From the NCBI RefSeq assembly GCF_001894985.1, contig NZ_BCXG01000008.1:148821-212820 (forward strand): a stretch of DNA of 64,000 bases. The letters are read 5' to 3'. The stretch comes from Rhodococcus tukisamuensis NBRC 100609. Lineage in GTDB: Bacteria; Actinomycetota; Actinomycetes; Mycobacteriales; Mycobacteriaceae. Of this stretch, positions 1 through 11,888 are shown piece after piece (positions within the stretch are counted from its first letter, which is position 1; each line of letters begins with the position of its first letter). The position numbers and the translations under genes are program-made. The notes beneath the pieces were generated by a model. It was not told where the DNA came from, did no database searches, and was given only the letters and a program-made list of their open reading frames with translations.

Positions 1-2107
<2,107 letters not shown>

Positions 2108-2111
<4 letters not shown>

Positions 2112-3523
2112 GCATGCCCGGCTCCGAGTCCGCGGCGGTGGACCTCGTGGAGCTCGCGCAGGTCGAGGCCGAACTCGACAAGCGTTGGCCCGAGACGAAG
2201 ATCGAGCCGTCGCTCACCCGGATCGCTGCCCTGATGGACCTGCTGGGGTCGCCGCAGCACGGCTACCCGGCGATCCACGTCGCCGGCACCAACGGCAAGA
2301 CGTCCGTGACCCGGATGATCGACGCGCTGCTCACCCGGATGCATCGGCGGGTGGGCCGGACCACCAGCCCGCACCTGCAGATCGCCACCGAGCGCATCAG
2401 CATCGACGGCAAGCCCATCTCGCCGCGGCTCTATGTCGACACCTACCGGGAGCTCGAGCCGTACATCGGCATGGTCGACGCCCAGTCGCAGGCGGCGGGC
2501 GGGCCGGCGATGAGCAAGTTCGAGGTGCTCACCGCGATGGCGTTCGCGGCCTTCGCCGAAGCCCCGGTTGACGTCGCCGTCATCGAGGTCGGGCTCGGCG
2601 GGAAGTGGGACGCCACCAACGTGATCGACGGTCAGGTCGCGGTGATCACCCCGATCAGCCTCGACCACGTCGAGTTCCTCGGCAGCGACCTCGCCGGCAT
2701 CGCGGCGGAGAAGGCCGGGATCATCAAGAAGGCGCCGGAGTCGCTGGTGCCCCGCGACACCGTTGCGATCCTCGCCGAGCAGACCCCGGAGGTCGCGGAG
2801 GTGCTGCTGCGGCGCGCGGTCGAGGCCGATGCCGCGGTGGCGCGCGAGAACTCGGAGTTCCGGGTGCTCGCCCGCCGGATCGCGGTCGGCGGCCAGCAGC
2901 TCGAACTGCAGGGCCTCGGCGGCGTGTACACCGACATCTTCCTGCCCATGCACGGCGAGCACCAGGCCCGCAACGCCGCGCTGGCGCTGGCCGCGGTGGA
3001 GGCGTTCTTCGGGGCGGGTGCGGATCGCCAGCTCGACGTCGACGCGGTCCGGGAAGGCTTTGCCTCCCTGACGAATCCGGGTCGACTCGAGCGTGTCCGC
3101 AGCGCACCGACGGTGTTCCTCGACGCCGCGCACAACCCGGACGGCGCTCGCGCGCTGGCCACCGCGCTGGCCGCCGAGTTCGACTTCCGCAAGCTCGTCG
3201 GTGTCGTCGCGGTGATGGCGGACAAGGACGTCGAGGGTCTGCTGACCGCGTTCGAGCCCGTCTTCGACGAGATCGTCGTCACCCACAACGGCTCGCCGCG
3301 CGGGATGGACGTCGAGGAGCTGGCGAACCTCGCGGTCGCGCGGTTCGGCGACGAGCGGGTGGTGGTGGCGTCGACGCTGCCCGACGCGCTCGAGACCGCC
3401 ATCGAGCTGGCCGAGGAGGTCGCCGAACCCGGTGAGTCCGTCTCCGGCGCCGGCGTCGTGGTCACCGGATCCGTCGTCACCGCGGGCATGGCCCGCACCC
3501 TGTTCGGAAAGGAACCGGCGTGA
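2108..3523 (+). CDS. folC: Bifunctional folylpolyglutamate synthase / dihydrofolate synthase
   Basis: A 471-aa Mur-ligase-fold enzyme that adds glutamate to dihydropteroate and to reduced folates in the cytoplasm. The P-loop GTNGKT lies at residues 60-65. The family block SLDHVEFLG followed by AAEKAGIIK is present, as is the C-terminal AHNPDG motif that positions the glutamate-adding domain. The GTG start overlaps the valS stop by 4 nt, and its own stop overlaps the next gene the same way. Length is normal for the family. Position between valS and a DUF4233 membrane protein matches M. tuberculosis Rv2447c. Confidence 0.95.
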
Positions 3524-3984
3524 GCACACCTGACAACTCGACCGCACCCGAAGGGGGCGGCGAGGGGCAACCGCACGTCGAGGGACATGCGCCGGCCGAG
3601 GGAACGGGCTTCAAGCCGCCGACGAAGGACCCGTGGAAGAGCTTCCGCGGGGTCTGCGCGGGCACGCTGATCCTGGAGGCAATCGTTGTGCTGCTGGCGA
3701 TCCCGGTGGTCGCGACCGTCGGCGGGGGACTGACCGCGGCCAGCGGCACCTACCTCGTCGTGCTCGCGCTGCTGATGATCCTCGGGGCGGGCGTGCAGGG
3801 CCGGTCGTGGGGGATGGCGTTCAACATCGTGCTGCAGGTCGCGCTGGTGGCCGGCTTCGCCGTGCACATCTCGATCGGCGTGATGGGACTGGTGTTCTCG
3901 TCGGTCTGGGCGTACCTGCTGTACCTGCGCCGCGACATCCTGGACCGGATGGAACAGGGACTGCTTCCGGGTCAACGGGACTGA
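3520..3984 (+). CDS. DUF4233 family four-helix membrane protein
   Basis: A 154-aa protein of unknown function, positional counterpart of mycobacterial Rv2446c. The first 40 residues are polar and Pro/Gly/Glu-rich with no signal peptide. Hydrophobic segments follow, roughly residues 45-68, 72-90, 95-115 and 118-135, giving about four membrane helices with a short charged C-terminus. The GTG start overlaps the folC stop as GTGA, so it belongs to the valS-folC transcription unit. Nothing in the sequence points to a catalytic role. Confidence 0.85.
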   Translation: MSTPDNSTAPEGGGEGQPHVEGHAPAEGTGFKPPTKDPWKSFRGVCAGTLILEAIVVLLAIPVVATVGGGLTAASGTYLVVLALLMILGAGVQGRSWGMAFNIVLQVALVAGFAVHISIGVMGLVFSSVWAYLLYLRRDILDRMEQGLLPGQRD

Positions 3985-3989
3985 CGTTC

Positions 3990-3995
3990 TAGGCT
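3990..3995 (+). promoter_or_regulatory. -10 box for leaderless ndk transcript
   Basis: TAGGCT ends 7 nt before the ndk GTG, so transcription from it would begin at or next to the start codon. No Shine-Dalgarno sequence is seen at ndk and no clear -35 box is present. Inferred from spacing only. Confidence 0.45.
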
Positions 3996-4002
3996 GAGTG
4001 TT

Positions 4003-4422
4003 GTGACTGAGCGGACCCTGGTACTGATTAAGCCCGACGGAGTGGCCCGGCGTTTCGTCGGCGAGATCCTCGGCCGTGTCGAGCGCAAGGGGCTGTCCAT
4101 CACAGCTCTCGAGCTCAAGACCGCGGACGAGGCGATCGCCGCGACGCACTACGCCGAGCACGAGGGCAGGCCCTTCTACCCGGGACTGCTGGAGTTCATC
4201 ACCTCCGGGCCGCTCGTCGCCGCGGTGCTCGAGGGCCCGCGGGCGATCGCGGCGTTCCGGCAGCTCGCGGGCGGCACCGACCCGGTCGAGAAGGCCGTCC
4301 CCGGTTCCATCCGCGCCGACCTGGCATTGGACGGCCAGCAGAACCTGGTGCACGGCTCCGACTCCGTCGAGTCGGCCGAGCGGGAGATCGCGCTCTGGTT
4401 CCCGCACCTGGCCCGCGGCTAG
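4003..4422 (+). CDS. ndk: Nucleoside diphosphate kinase
   Basis: A 139-aa kinase that transfers the gamma-phosphate of ATP to NDPs through a phosphohistidine intermediate, balancing NTP pools. The catalytic His117 is in NLVHGSDS, and the N-terminal [12 protein letters not shown] nucleotide-binding strand is intact. Length is typical. It starts with GTG 18 nt after the DUF4233 stop and has its own leaderless-type -10 box. It is followed by a terminator-like hairpin and then the long rne leader. Mycobacterial counterpart: ndkA, Rv2445c. Confidence 0.97.
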   Translation: MTERTLVLIKPDGVARRFVGEILGRVERKGLSITALELKTADEAIAATHYAEHEGRPFYPGLLEFITSGPLVAAVLEGPRAIAAFRQLAGGTDPVEKAVPGSIRADLALDGQQNLVHGSDSVESAEREIALWFPHLARG

Positions 4423-4445
4423 CTTCCTTTTCGTACACCCCCTTC

Positions 4446-4475
4446 TCGCCCCGTCGGTGACAGCCGGCGGGGCGA
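4446..4475 (+). terminator. Terminator-like hairpin after ndk
   Basis: Twelve-base-pair stem (TCGCCCCGTCGG pairs with CCGGCGGGGCGA, one G-U) with a 6-nt loop, 24 nt after the ndk stop. No U-tract follows, as is common in actinobacteria. It would separate ndk from the rne leader. Confidence 0.5.
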
Positions 4476-4603
4476 ACTGGTACCCGCACCCAACCTCGGG
4501 TCGTGTCATCCAAACGTCACGGCAGTCACACCGGGACGACCGAGTGGTCAGGCGAGGCGGGCCCCACCGGTGCGCCTTGGCGCGGCCGGTCGTTGCGGTG
4601 TGG

Positions 4604-4609
4604 GATACT
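4604..4609 (+). promoter_or_regulatory. Candidate extended -10 of the rne promoter
   Basis: TGG directly precedes GATACT, an extended -10 pattern; no good -35 box is found at 17 nt. Transcription would start near 4616, leaving a 5' leader of about 310 nt before the rne GTG. Mycobacterial rne also carries a long leader. No open reading frame in the leader looks coding. This and the ndk hairpin are all that is recognisable in the 507-nt gap 4423-4929. Confidence 0.4.
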
Positions 4610-4917
4610 GGTATCGGTCGGACTCACATTTGCAACACGCGGGTCCGACCGGATGACACCACGGTTCGATGCCCTCATCGCTGCCACGGTGTGCGGACAC
4701 CCCGCCCACCACGGCACGCTGGATGATCAGGCGCGCGGATCACGGAGCACCGCCATCCAGCCAGGCGTCGCACGAACTGGCAGTGACCAACGGTTCACTG
4801 CCAACCGCGCGGGGCGAGACCAGACAATCCCACGTCCACCGTCGTGGGTACACATAGCAGTGCCCTCGCGTGGCCGCGTCACACCCGGAAAGTCAAGGTG
4901 GACGCGCCCGGGGGCCC

Positions 4918-4924
4918 GAGGAGA
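4918..4924 (+). promoter_or_regulatory. Ribosome binding site that fixes the rne start
   Basis: GAGGAGA sits 5 nt before GTG at 4930. The frame is open further upstream to a GTG at 4870, but that one has no such site, so 4930 is preferred. Confidence 0.65.
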
Positions 4925-4929
4925 CTTAC

Positions 4930-7900
4930 GTGGCCGACAAAGCGCCGCTCGAATCACAGACTTCCGCCGCAGCAGATGCGGCACCGACCTTCCCGGACAA
5001 GATCCGGGTGCACGCACTGGCGAAACTGCTCGGTGTGACCAGCAAGCAGGTGCTTGCCCAGGTCGCCGAGCTCGGCTCGGAGCTGCGCAGCGCGCAGTCC
5101 AGCGTCGATCGTTCGCTCGCCGAGCAGGTTCACGCGGCGCTGAGCGGCGCCGCGGAGACGGCAGCCCCGTCGACCGAGGTCGCGGCGGTCGAGACCCCGG
5201 CCGCCGAGGTCGAGGCCCCGGTTGCCGAGGAGCCCAAGGCCAAGGCGCCCAGGCGTCGGGCCTCCCGGGCCAAGGCCGCGAAGGCCGAGGCACCCCAGAC
5301 CGAGGCGCCCGTTGCCGAGGTCGCGGCCGCCGAGGTTCCCGAGGTTGCGGCCCCCGCGGCCGAGGCCCAGCAAGGACTGTTCACGAACCTCGACAAGCCG
5401 CATGCGCACGTGCCGGCCGCAGCCGAGAGCGCGCCTGTGTTCCAGGCGCCGCTGTTCCTGCAGCCCGAGGCGGAGCCCGCCCCGCGTCGACGCCGTGCCC
5501 GCCGCGAGGCCGCGGCACCGGACGAGAACGCTCCCATCGAGGTCACCACCGTCGAGCCGTCGACGTCGGTCACCGAGGTCGAGGCCGCGGCGCCGACCGA
5601 GGAGGACACCGCCGCAGTCGAGGCCCCCGCGGCTGACACCACCGTGGTCGAGGATCAGCACGCCGCCGAGTCCGACGAGGAGGGCGACGCGCAGAGCCGT
5701 CGTCGCCGTCGTGGCCGCCGTGGCCGTGGCCGTGGCCGTGGCGAGCAGGGCGGCGACGAGCAGTCGACGACCGAGGAGGAGTCCGCCGAGGAGGCGACGA
5801 CCGACGAGCGCACCGAGGTCGCAGCTGCCGAGACCGAGGCAGCTGCCGAGGTCGCGGAGCCGGAGTCCGAGGCAGGCGAGTCGGAGGAGGCCGAGGACGC
5901 CGGAGACGGTTCGAGCCGTCGCCGCCGTCGCCGCCGCCGCCGCAAGGGCAGCGGTGAGGGCGCCGAGGCCGGATCCGAGGAGGACGGCGTCGCCACGGTC
6001 GTGCACGAGCGCGAGCCGCGTACCAAGGCCCGCGTCAAGGACGAGGTCCAGGGCATTTCCGGCTCCACCCGGCTCGAGGCGAAGCGTCAGCGTCGCCGCG
6101 ACGGCCGCGATGCCGGCCGTCGTCGGCCGCCGATCCTGACCGAGTCCGAGTTCCTGGCCCGCCGTGAGTCCGTCGACCGGGTGATGGTGGTCCGCGAGAA
6201 GACCGGCGCCGGGCACCAGTCCGGGCTGACCCAGGTCGCGGTCCTCGAGGACGGCATCCTCGTCGAGCACTTCGTCACCAGTTCGGCGTCCGCGTCGATG
6301 GTCGGCAACGTCTACCTCGGCCGCGTCCAGAACGTGCTGCCCTCCATGGAGGCCGCGTTCATCGACATCGGCCGCGGCCGCAACGGTGTGCTGTACGCCG
6401 GCGAGGTCAACTGGGAGGCCGCCGGCCTCGGCGGCAACAGCCGCAAGATCGAGCAGGCGCTGCGTCCGGGCGACCAGGTGCTCGTCCAGGTCAGCAAGGA
6501 CCCGGTCGGCCACAAGGGTGCCCGCCTGACCACGCAGATCTCGCTGGCCGGCCGCTTCCTCGTGTACGTGCCCGGCGGCAGCTCCACCGGTATCAGCCGC
6601 AAGCTGCCCGACACCGAGCGCAAGCGTCTCAAGGAGATCCTGCGCGAGATCGTGCCGCCGGAGGCAGGCGTCATCATCCGCACCGCCTCCGAGGGAGTCA
6701 GTGCGGAAGAGCTCGCGCGTGACGTCACCCGGCTGCAGAGCCAGTGGGCGGACATCGAGAAGCAGGCCGCCGACGCGGACAAGAGCAAGTCGAGCAGCCC
6801 GAAGGCGCTGTACGAAGAGCCGGACATGCTGGTCAAGGTCGTCCGTGACCTGTTCAACGAGGACTTCGCCAAGATCGTCATCGAGGGCGAGAAGTCCTGG
6901 TCGACGGTGCAGAACTACATCGCTGCCGTGGCACCCGACCTGCTGCCGCGGGTCGAGCGCTACTCGCCGTCCGCCGGCGGACCCGACGTGTTCGAGGTCA
7001 AGCGGATCGACGAGCAGCTCGCCAAGGCACTCGACCGCAAGGTGTGGCTGCCCTCGGGCGGCACCCTGGTGATCGACCGCACCGAGGCGATGACCGTGGT
7101 CGACGTCAACACCGGCAAGTTCACCGGCGCCGGCGGCAACCTCGAGGAGACCGTCACCCGGAACAACCTGGAGGCGGCCGAGGAGATCGTGCGGCAGATG
7201 CGCCTGCGCGACATCGGCGGCATGATCGTCGTCGACTTCATCGACATGGTGCTCGAGTCGAACCGGGACCTGGTCCTGCGCCGGCTCACCGAGGCGCTCG
7301 GTCGCGACCGGACGCGTCATCAGGTCTCCGAGGTCACCTCGCTCGGCCTGGTCCAGATGACCCGCAAGAAGCTGGGCACGGGGCTGGTCGAGGCGTTCTC
7401 CACCACCTGTGAGCACTGCCACGGCCGCGGAATCATCGTTCACGCCGACCCGATCGAGGAGAAGTCCGGCGACGACGGCTCGCGGGCCGCTGCGTCGAAG
7501 GGCGAGTCCGGCAGCCGTAAGCGGCGTGGACGCGGCGAGAAGGCGGCCACGCAGCCCGAGGCGCCGGAGGCCAAGAACGGTCACGAGGACGTGCACGACG
7601 TGGACGCGACGGTCAAGCGTGCGCATCCGGTCGCGCTGGCGATGGCCTCGCACCACCACGACGACGAGCAGGGCCATGAGGCCGAGCAGGGTCGTGAGGC
7701 AGAGCCGAAGGCCGCCGAGGAGGCGGCCGAGGCCGGTGCCTCCGACGTGAAGGTCGACGAGGCGCCCGTGGTGGCAGAGGTCGCAGTGCTCGAGGCCCCG
7801 GTTGTCGAGGCCCCGGTTGTCGAGGTCGCGGCTGAGGTCGCCGAGTCCGAGGTTGCCGAGGCGGGGGTCGCCGAGACGCCGGCGGCCGAGGTCGCCGCGC

Positions 7901-8193
7901 CCACGCGGGGACGTCGTCGTTCGCGGCGGTCCAGCCGGTCCGCTGCGGCCCCGGTGGCCGAGGAGTCGGATGCCGTTGCGGTGCTGGTGGTCCCGACGCC
8001 GGAGCCGGTCGCGGCGTCCGTCGTCGAGGCGCCGGTTGTCGCCGAGCCCGTCGTCGAGACGGTCGCCGAGCCGGTTGTCGCGGAGCCCGAGGCCGCCGCA
8101 CCTGTGAAGTCCGACGGCGAGGTCAAGGCGCCCGCGCGCCGTCCCCGTCGCCGTGCGTCGGCCCGTCCCGCGGGTCCGCCGACGGACGCGTAG
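4930..8193 (+). CDS. rne: Ribonuclease E/G, actinobacterial long form
   Basis: A 1087-aa endoribonuclease for mRNA turnover and rRNA/tRNA processing. The catalytic core is in the middle: an S1 domain begins near residue 458 (GNVYLGRVQNVLPSMEAAFI). The metal-binding aspartates are D725 (VVDVNTGKFTG) and D769 (IVVDFIDM), spaced like E. coli D303 and D346, and the zinc link is C827/C830 (CEHC). Both flanks are low complexity: an N-terminal Ala/Glu/Pro region with two Arg blocks (bases 5695-5750 and 5914-5949), and a C-terminal Ala/Val/Glu region with exact 15-nt repeats ending in another basic tail. Such flanks are expected to be disordered and to bind RNA or partner proteins. Translation starts at the GTG behind a good RBS. 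Next to rplU-rpmA as in mycobacteria. Confidence 0.95.
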   Translation: MADKAPLESQTSAAADAAPTFPDKIRVHALAKLLGVTSKQVLAQVAELGSELRSAQSSVDRSLAEQVHAALSGAAETAAPSTEVAAVETPAAEVEAPVAEEPKAKAPRRRASRAKAAKAEAPQTEAPVAEVAAAEVPEVAAPAAEAQQGLFTNLDKPHAHVPAAAESAPVFQAPLFLQPEAEPAPRRRRARREAAAPDENAPIEVTTVEPSTSVTEVEAAAPTEEDTAAVEAPAADTTVVEDQHAAESDEEGDAQSRRRRRGRRGRGRGRGEQGGDEQSTTEEESAEEATTDERTEVAAAETEAAAEVAEPESEAGESEEAEDAGDGSSRRRRRRRRRKGSGEGAEAGSEEDGVATVVHEREPRTKARVKDEVQGISGSTRLEAKRQRRRDGRDAGRRRPPILTESEFLARRESVDRVMVVREKTGAGHQSGLTQVAVLEDGILVEHFVTSSASASMVGNVYLGRVQNVLPSMEAAFIDIGRGRNGVLYAGEVNWEAAGLGGNSRKIEQALRPGDQVLVQVSKDPVGHKGARLTTQISLAGRFLVYVPGGSSTGISRKLPDTERKRLKEILREIVPPEAGVIIRTASEGVSAEELARDVTRLQSQWADIEKQAADADKSKSSSPKALYEEPDMLVKVVRDLFNEDFAKIVIEGEKSWSTVQNYIAAVAPDLLPRVERYSPSAGGPDVFEVKRIDEQLAKALDRKVWLPSGGTLVIDRTEAMTVVDVNTGKFTGAGGNLEETVTRNNLEAAEEIVRQMRLRDIGGMIVVDFIDMVLESNRDLVLRRLTEALGRDRTRHQVSEVTSLGLVQMTRKKLGTGLVEAFSTTCEHCHGRGIIVHADPIEEKSGDDGSRAAASKGESGSRKRRGRGEKAATQPEAPEAKNGHEDVHDVDATVKRAHPVALAMASHHHDDEQGHEAEQGREAEPKAAEEAAEAGASDVKVDEAPVVAEVAVLEAPVVEAPVVEVAAEVAESEVAEAGVAETPAAEVAAPTRGRRRSRRSSRSAAAPVAEESDAVAVLVVPTPEPVAASVVEAPVVAEPVVETVAEPVVAEPEAAAPVKSDGEVKAPARRPRRRASARPAGPPTDA
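7792..7821 (+). repeat. Exact 15-nt tandem repeat in the rne tail
   Basis: GAGGCCCCGGTTGTC occurs twice in direct succession and encodes EAPVV twice. Further imperfect copies follow around 8025-8075. In-frame and in the low-complexity C-terminal region. Confidence 0.8.
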
Positions 8194-8223
8194 GCCGGAC
8201 GAGTTCGGGGTGGCGGAGCCAGT

Positions 8224-8253
8224 TTGACCCTGGCCGCCGCCATCCCGTAATCT
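8224..8253 (+). promoter_or_regulatory. Promoter of rplU-rpmA
   Basis: TTGACC at 8224-8229 and TAATCT at 8248-8253 are separated by 18 nt, a good housekeeping sigma factor match. Start site near 8260 gives a leader of about 135 nt before rplU, enough room for ribosomal-protein feedback control, though no known L21 leader motif was recognised. Confidence 0.7.
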
Positions 8254-8394
8254 TGACCGGTCGCTACTCGGCGATACCGCTCGGCTGCGCCCAACAGGGC
8301 AGCGGCGGGCGCGCCTGAGGTAGCAAGCACACCAGACCAGTCGCTCGGCTCAAGCCGCGCGAGCACGTTCGAAGAAGCAAGGGGTAGCCCTCCG

Positions 8395-8706
8395 ATGGCA
8401 ACGTACGCGATCGTCAAGACCGGCGGAAAGCAGTACAAGGTCGCTGTTGGTGACCTCGTCAAGGTCGAGAAGATCGAGGGTGAGCCCGGCACTTCTGTCT
8501 CGCTGGCCCCGGTCCTCGTCGTCGACGGATCCGAGCTGACCACCGACGCCGACAAGCTGGCCAAGGTCACGGTCACCGGCGAGGTCGTCGAGCACACCAA
8601 GGGTCCGAAGATCCGCATCCACAAGTTCAAGAACAAGACCGGCTACCACAAGCGCCAGGGTCACCGTCAGAAGCTGACGGTCCTCAAGGTCACCGGCATC
8701 AAGTAA
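8395..8706 (+). CDS. rplU: 50S ribosomal protein L21
   Basis: A 103-aa large-subunit protein that binds 23S r[19 protein letters not shown] is the typical N-terminus, and the C-terminal block [14 protein letters not shown] is the family signature. A purine-rich site (AAGGGG) lies upstream of the ATG. Paired with rpmA 31 nt downstream, the usual bacterial order. Confidence 0.98.
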   Translation: MATYAIVKTGGKQYKVAVGDLVKVEKIEGEPGTSVSLAPVLVVDGSELTTDADKLAKVTVTGEVVEHTKGPKIRIHKFKNKTGYHKRQGHRQKLTVLKVTGIK

Positions 8707-8737
8707 CTAGAAGCTTAAGTACCTAGGAGGGTTCGAC

Positions 8738-9001
8738 ATGGCACATAAGAAGGGTGCATCCAGCTCCCGTAACGGTCGCGATTCGAACGCACAGCGACTC
8801 GGCGTGAAGCGCTTCGGCGGTCAGTCCGTCAGCGCCGGCGAGATCCTGGTGCGTCAGCGCGGAACCCACTTCCACCCCGGCGTGAACGTCGGACGTGGCG
8901 GCGACGACACGCTCTTCGCGCTCTCCGCGGGTGCGGTCGAGTTCGGCACCAAGCGTGGACGCAAGACCGTCAACATCGTTCCGGCCGCGGCAGAGGCCTG
9001 A
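8738..9001 (+). CDS. rpmA: 50S ribosomal protein L27
   Basis: An 87-aa large-subunit protein that reaches the peptidyl-transferase centre with its N-terminus. [22 protein letters not shown] is the family start; there is no cleaved N-terminal extension of the Firmicutes kind. A perfect AGGAGG precedes the ATG. Last gene of the rplU unit, followed by a strong terminator. Confidence 0.98.
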   Translation: MAHKKGASSSRNGRDSNAQRLGVKRFGGQSVSAGEILVRQRGTHFHPGVNVGRGGDDTLFALSAGAVEFGTKRGRKTVNIVPAAAEA

Positions 9002-9055
9002 TTCTGCTGCGAATATCGCCTCGCGACTGATGTCGCGGAGTGACGCTAAGCTCCC

Positions 9056-9097
9056 AGTAGGGGCGGGCCAGGGTCTCATACCCAGCCCGCCCCTACT
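9056..9097 (+). terminator. Terminator after rplU-rpmA
   Basis: Perfect 13-bp stem (AGTAGGGGCGGGC with GCCCGCCCCTACT) whose loop contains an inner GGGT/ACCC pair, followed by GTTATTTA. It ends 33 nt before the obgE ATG, so it may also attenuate read-through into obgE. Confidence 0.8.
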
Positions 9098-9130
9098 GTT
9101 ATTTACAGACTGAGGAAGGATCCGGCAGTC

Positions 9131-10591
9131 ATGTCCCGATTCATTGACCGCGTGGTGCTGCACGTCAGCGCCGGAAATGGCGGCAATGGCTGCGCCTCCG
9201 TTCACCGCGAGAAGTTCAAGCCGCTAGGCGGACCAGACGGTGGTAACGGAGGCCGTGGCGGTGACGTCGTGCTCGAGGTCGACCCCAACGTGCACACGCT
9301 GCTGGACTTCCACTTCCACCCCCACGCCAAGGCCGGCAACGGCAAGCAGGGCGCCGGCAGCAACCGTGAGGGCGCCAACGGCGAGGACCTGATCCTGCGG
9401 GTGCCCGAAGGCACCGTCGTGCTGGACAGCGAGGGCAATGTCATCGCCGACCTCATCGGTGCGGGCACCCGGTTCGCCGCCGCGCCCGGCGGCCGTGGTG
9501 GGCTCGGCAACGCCGCGCTCTCCTCGCGGGCCCGCAAGGCGCCCGGTTTCGCGCTGCTCGGCGAGGACGGTGTCGAACGCGACCTCGTCCTGGAGCTCAA
9601 GTCGGTCGCCGACGTCGGACTGGTCGGCTTCCCGTCCGCGGGCAAGTCGTCGCTGGTGTCCGTGCTCTCGGCCGCCAAGCCGAAGATCGCCGACTACCCG
9701 TTCACCACGCTGCGCCCGAACCTGGGCGTGGTGTCCAGCGGCGACACCACCTTCACCATCGCCGACGTCCCCGGCCTGATCCCCGGCGCCAGCGAGGGCC
9801 GTGGCCTGGGACTGGACTTCCTGCGGCACATCGAGCGCACCGCGGTGCTCGCCCATGTGGTGGACTGCGCGACCCTCGAGCCCGGCCGCGACCCGGTCTC
9901 CGACGTCGATGCCCTCGAGGCGGAGCTGGCGGCGTACAAGCCGGCCCTGTCGGAGGACGTCAGCCTCGGTGACCTCGCCAACCGGCCGCGAATCGTGATC
10001 CTCAACAAGGCCGACGTGCCCGAGGCGGCGGAACTGGCCGAGATGGTCACCCCCGACTTCGAGAAGCGTGGTTGGCCGGTCTTCACCATCTCGGCCGTCA
10101 GCCGAGATGGCTTGCGCCCGTTGACTTTTGCTCTTGCCAAGATGGTTGCGGACTACCGCGAGGCGCATCCGAAGCCGGAGCCGAAGCGTCAGATCCTCCG
10201 TCCGGTGGCGGCCAACCAGGCCGACTTCACCGTGATCGCAGACCCCGAGTCGCCCGGTGGATTCATCGTGCGCGGAATCCGGCCGGAACGCTGGGTTCGT
10301 CAGACCGCGTTCGACAACGACGAGGCCGTCGGCTACCTCGCGGACCGGCTTGCCCGGCTCGGCGTGGAGGCCGCGCTGGTCAAGCACGGTGCGCAGCCGG
10401 GTTGCTCGGTGACCATCGGGGACGTGAGCTTCGACTGGGAGCCGCAGACCCCGGCGGGCGTCGACCTCACCCGCACCGGCCGCGGCACCGACGCGCGGCT
10501 CGACCAGGTGGAGCGCATCGGCGCGTCCGAGCGCAAGCATGCGCACCGGATCCGGCGTGGGCTCGAGGGCCTGGACCCCGAAGAACAGTGA
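9131..10591 (+). CDS. obgE: GTPase ObgE/CgtA, ribosome assembly
   Basis: A 486-aa GTPase associated with the large ribosomal subunit and stress control. In order: the glycine-rich Obg fold ([26 protein letters not shown]); the G domain with P-loop GFPSAGKSS at residues 166-174, a switch block [15 protein letters not shown]3 DVPGLIPGA and G4 NKAD; and a C-terminal OCT domain ([23 protein letters not shown]). A good RBS (GAGGAAGGA) lies upstream. The stop overlaps the proB start as GTGA. Confidence 0.97.
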   Translation: MSRFIDRVVLHVSAGNGGNGCASVHREKFKPLGGPDGGNGGRGGDVVLEVDPNVHTLLDFHFHPHAKAGNGKQGAGSNREGANGEDLILRVPEGTVVLDSEGNVIADLIGAGTRFAAAPGGRGGLGNAALSSRARKAPGFALLGEDGVERDLVLELKSVADVGLVGFPSAGKSSLVSVLSAAKPKIADYPFTTLRPNLGVVSSGDTTFTIADVPGLIPGASEGRGLGLDFLRHIERTAVLAHVVDCATLEPGRDPVSDVDALEAELAAYKPALSEDVSLGDLANRPRIVILNKADVPEAAELAEMVTPDFEKRGWPVFTISAVSRDGLRPLTFALAKMVADYREAHPKPEPKRQILRPVAANQADFTVIADPESPGGFIVRGIRPERWVRQTAFDNDEAVGYLADRLARLGVEAALVKHGAQPGCSVTIGDVSFDWEPQTPAGVDLTRTGRGTDARLDQVERIGASERKHAHRIRRGLEGLDPEEQ

Positions 10592-11706
10592 CGGCGACCG
10601 CGGCCGCCTCGGACACCAGGTCGGCGATCGCCACGGCGCGCAGCATCGTCGTGAAGATCGGTTCGTCGGCGCTGACCAGCCTCGAGGAGGGGCTCGACCA
10701 CGCGGCACTCGACACCCTCGCGGACGCGATCGAGGCGCGGATGCGCGCCGGCTCCGACGTCGTGGTGGTCTCCTCGGGTGCGGTGGGCGCGGGCATCGCC
10801 CCGCTGGGACTGTCCAAGCGGCCGCGGGACCTGGCCACCAAGCAGGCCGCGGCCAGCGTCGGCCAGTTGGCCCTGGCGCATGCCTGGGGGACCTCCTTCG
10901 GGCGGTACGGGCGCACGGTCGGGCAGGTGCTGCTCACCGCCGACGACCTGGCTCGACGCACCCAGCATCGCAACGCGCAGCGGACCCTGGACCGGCTGCG
11001 GGTGCTGCACGCGGTGGCGATCGTGAACGAGAACGACACCGTGGCGACCACTGAGCTGCGGTTCGGCGACAACGACCGGCTGGCCGCGATGGTCGCGCAC
11101 CTGGTGCAGGCCGACGCGCTGGTGCTGCTCTCGGACGTCGACGGGCTCTACGACGGTGACCCCCGTCGCGGCGGTGCCACCCTGATCCCGGAGGTGACCA
11201 GCCCCGAGGATCTCGACGGCGTGGTCGCGGGCTCCGGGGGAGCGCTCGGCACCGGCGGCATGGCCTCGAAGCTGTCCGCGGCCCGGCTCGCGGCGGACTC
11301 GGGGGTGCCGGTGCTGCTCGCCGCCGCCACCGATGCCGCGGCGGCACTGACCACCGCGGGCGTCGGCACGGCCTTCGCGGCACGCCCGAATCGGATGTCG
11401 GCGCGCAAGTTCTGGGTGCGGCACGCGGCCGACACCCAGGGCGCGCTCGAGCTGGACGCGGGTGCGGTCCGGGCCGTGGTGGATCGCCGGCGCTCGCTGT
11501 TGCCCGCCGGCATCACCGGTGTGGTCGGGCGGTTCCACGGCGGCGACGTGGTGTCGCTGGTCGGTCCGGACGCCGTCCCGGTGGCGCGCGGGGTGGTGGC
11601 GTACGACTTTGACGAGCTCGGCGAGATGCTCGGCCGGTCCACCCTGGAGTTGCCGTCGGAGCTGCAGCGTCCGGTCGTGCACGCGGACGATCTGGTGCCG
11701 CTCTAG
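10588..11706 (+). CDS. proB: Glutamate 5-kinase
   Basis: A 372-aa enzyme that phosphorylates L-glutamate in the first step of proline synthesis. The amino-acid kinase domain starts with [12 protein letters not shown] and includes [17 protein letters not shown] and the DVDGLY block. A C-terminal PUA domain follows (residues about 280-370). The frame stays open upstream inside obgE, but the GTG overlapping the obgE stop by 4 nt fits the family N-terminus. Its partner proA is about 15 kb away here. The 3' end overlaps a small gene on the other strand by 4 nt. Confidence 0.96.
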   Translation: MTATAAASDTRSAIATARSIVVKIGSSALTSLEEGLDHAALDTLADAIEARMRAGSDVVVVSSGAVGAGIAPLGLSKRPRDLATKQAAASVGQLALAHAWGTSFGRYGRTVGQVLLTADDLARRTQHRNAQRTLDRLRVLHAVAIVNENDTVATTELRFGDNDRLAAMVAHLVQADALVLLSDVDGLYDGDPRRGGATLIPEVTSPEDLDGVVAGSGGALGTGGMASKLSAARLAADSGVPVLLAAATDAAAALTTAGVGTAFAARPNRMSARKFWVRHAADTQGALELDAGAVRAVVDRRRSLLPAGITGVVGRFHGGDVVSLVGPDAVPVARGVVAYDFDELGEMLGRSTLELPSELQRPVVHADDLVPL

Positions 11707-11879
11707 CGGTCAGGGGCTGTCGGCGGCTTGTCCTGCGGGTCGCCGATGACCTTGGGTGGTCCTTCGGGGTGCAGTGCGCCGCCCTCGTTCACCCATTCGG
11801 AGATGTCGGCGGCATCCTCGGAGGTGACAGGCTTGCGTCTGCTGAAGAGCGATTTCACCTTGTCGCTGAACTTCGACAT
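11703..11879 (-). CDS. Small 58-aa hypothetical protein downstream of sir2
   Basis: Short reading frame with a basic N-terminus ([17 protein letters not shown]) followed by an acidic, Trp-containing middle ([16 protein letters not shown]) and a Pro-rich tail. It starts 10 nt after the Sir2 stop on the same strand and its stop overlaps the convergent proB stop by 4 nt. This tight fit and the coding-like composition argue that it is real, but only a weak ribosome binding site is visible. Function unknown; possibly co-translated with the deacylase. Confidence 0.55.
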   Translation of the reverse strand: MSKFSDKVKSLFSRRKPVTSEDAADISEWVNEGGALHPEGPPKVIGDPQDKPPTAPDR

Positions 11880-11888
11880 GCCTGGAGT

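Noticed and set aside
4870..4929. Earlier GTG start for RNase E
   Set aside because: No RBS there, whereas GAGGAGA sits 5 nt before the GTG at 4930.
7792..8100. CRISPR-like repeats in the rne 3' region
   Set aside because: The repeats are 15 nt, coding, adjacent with no spacers, and imperfect beyond the first two units.
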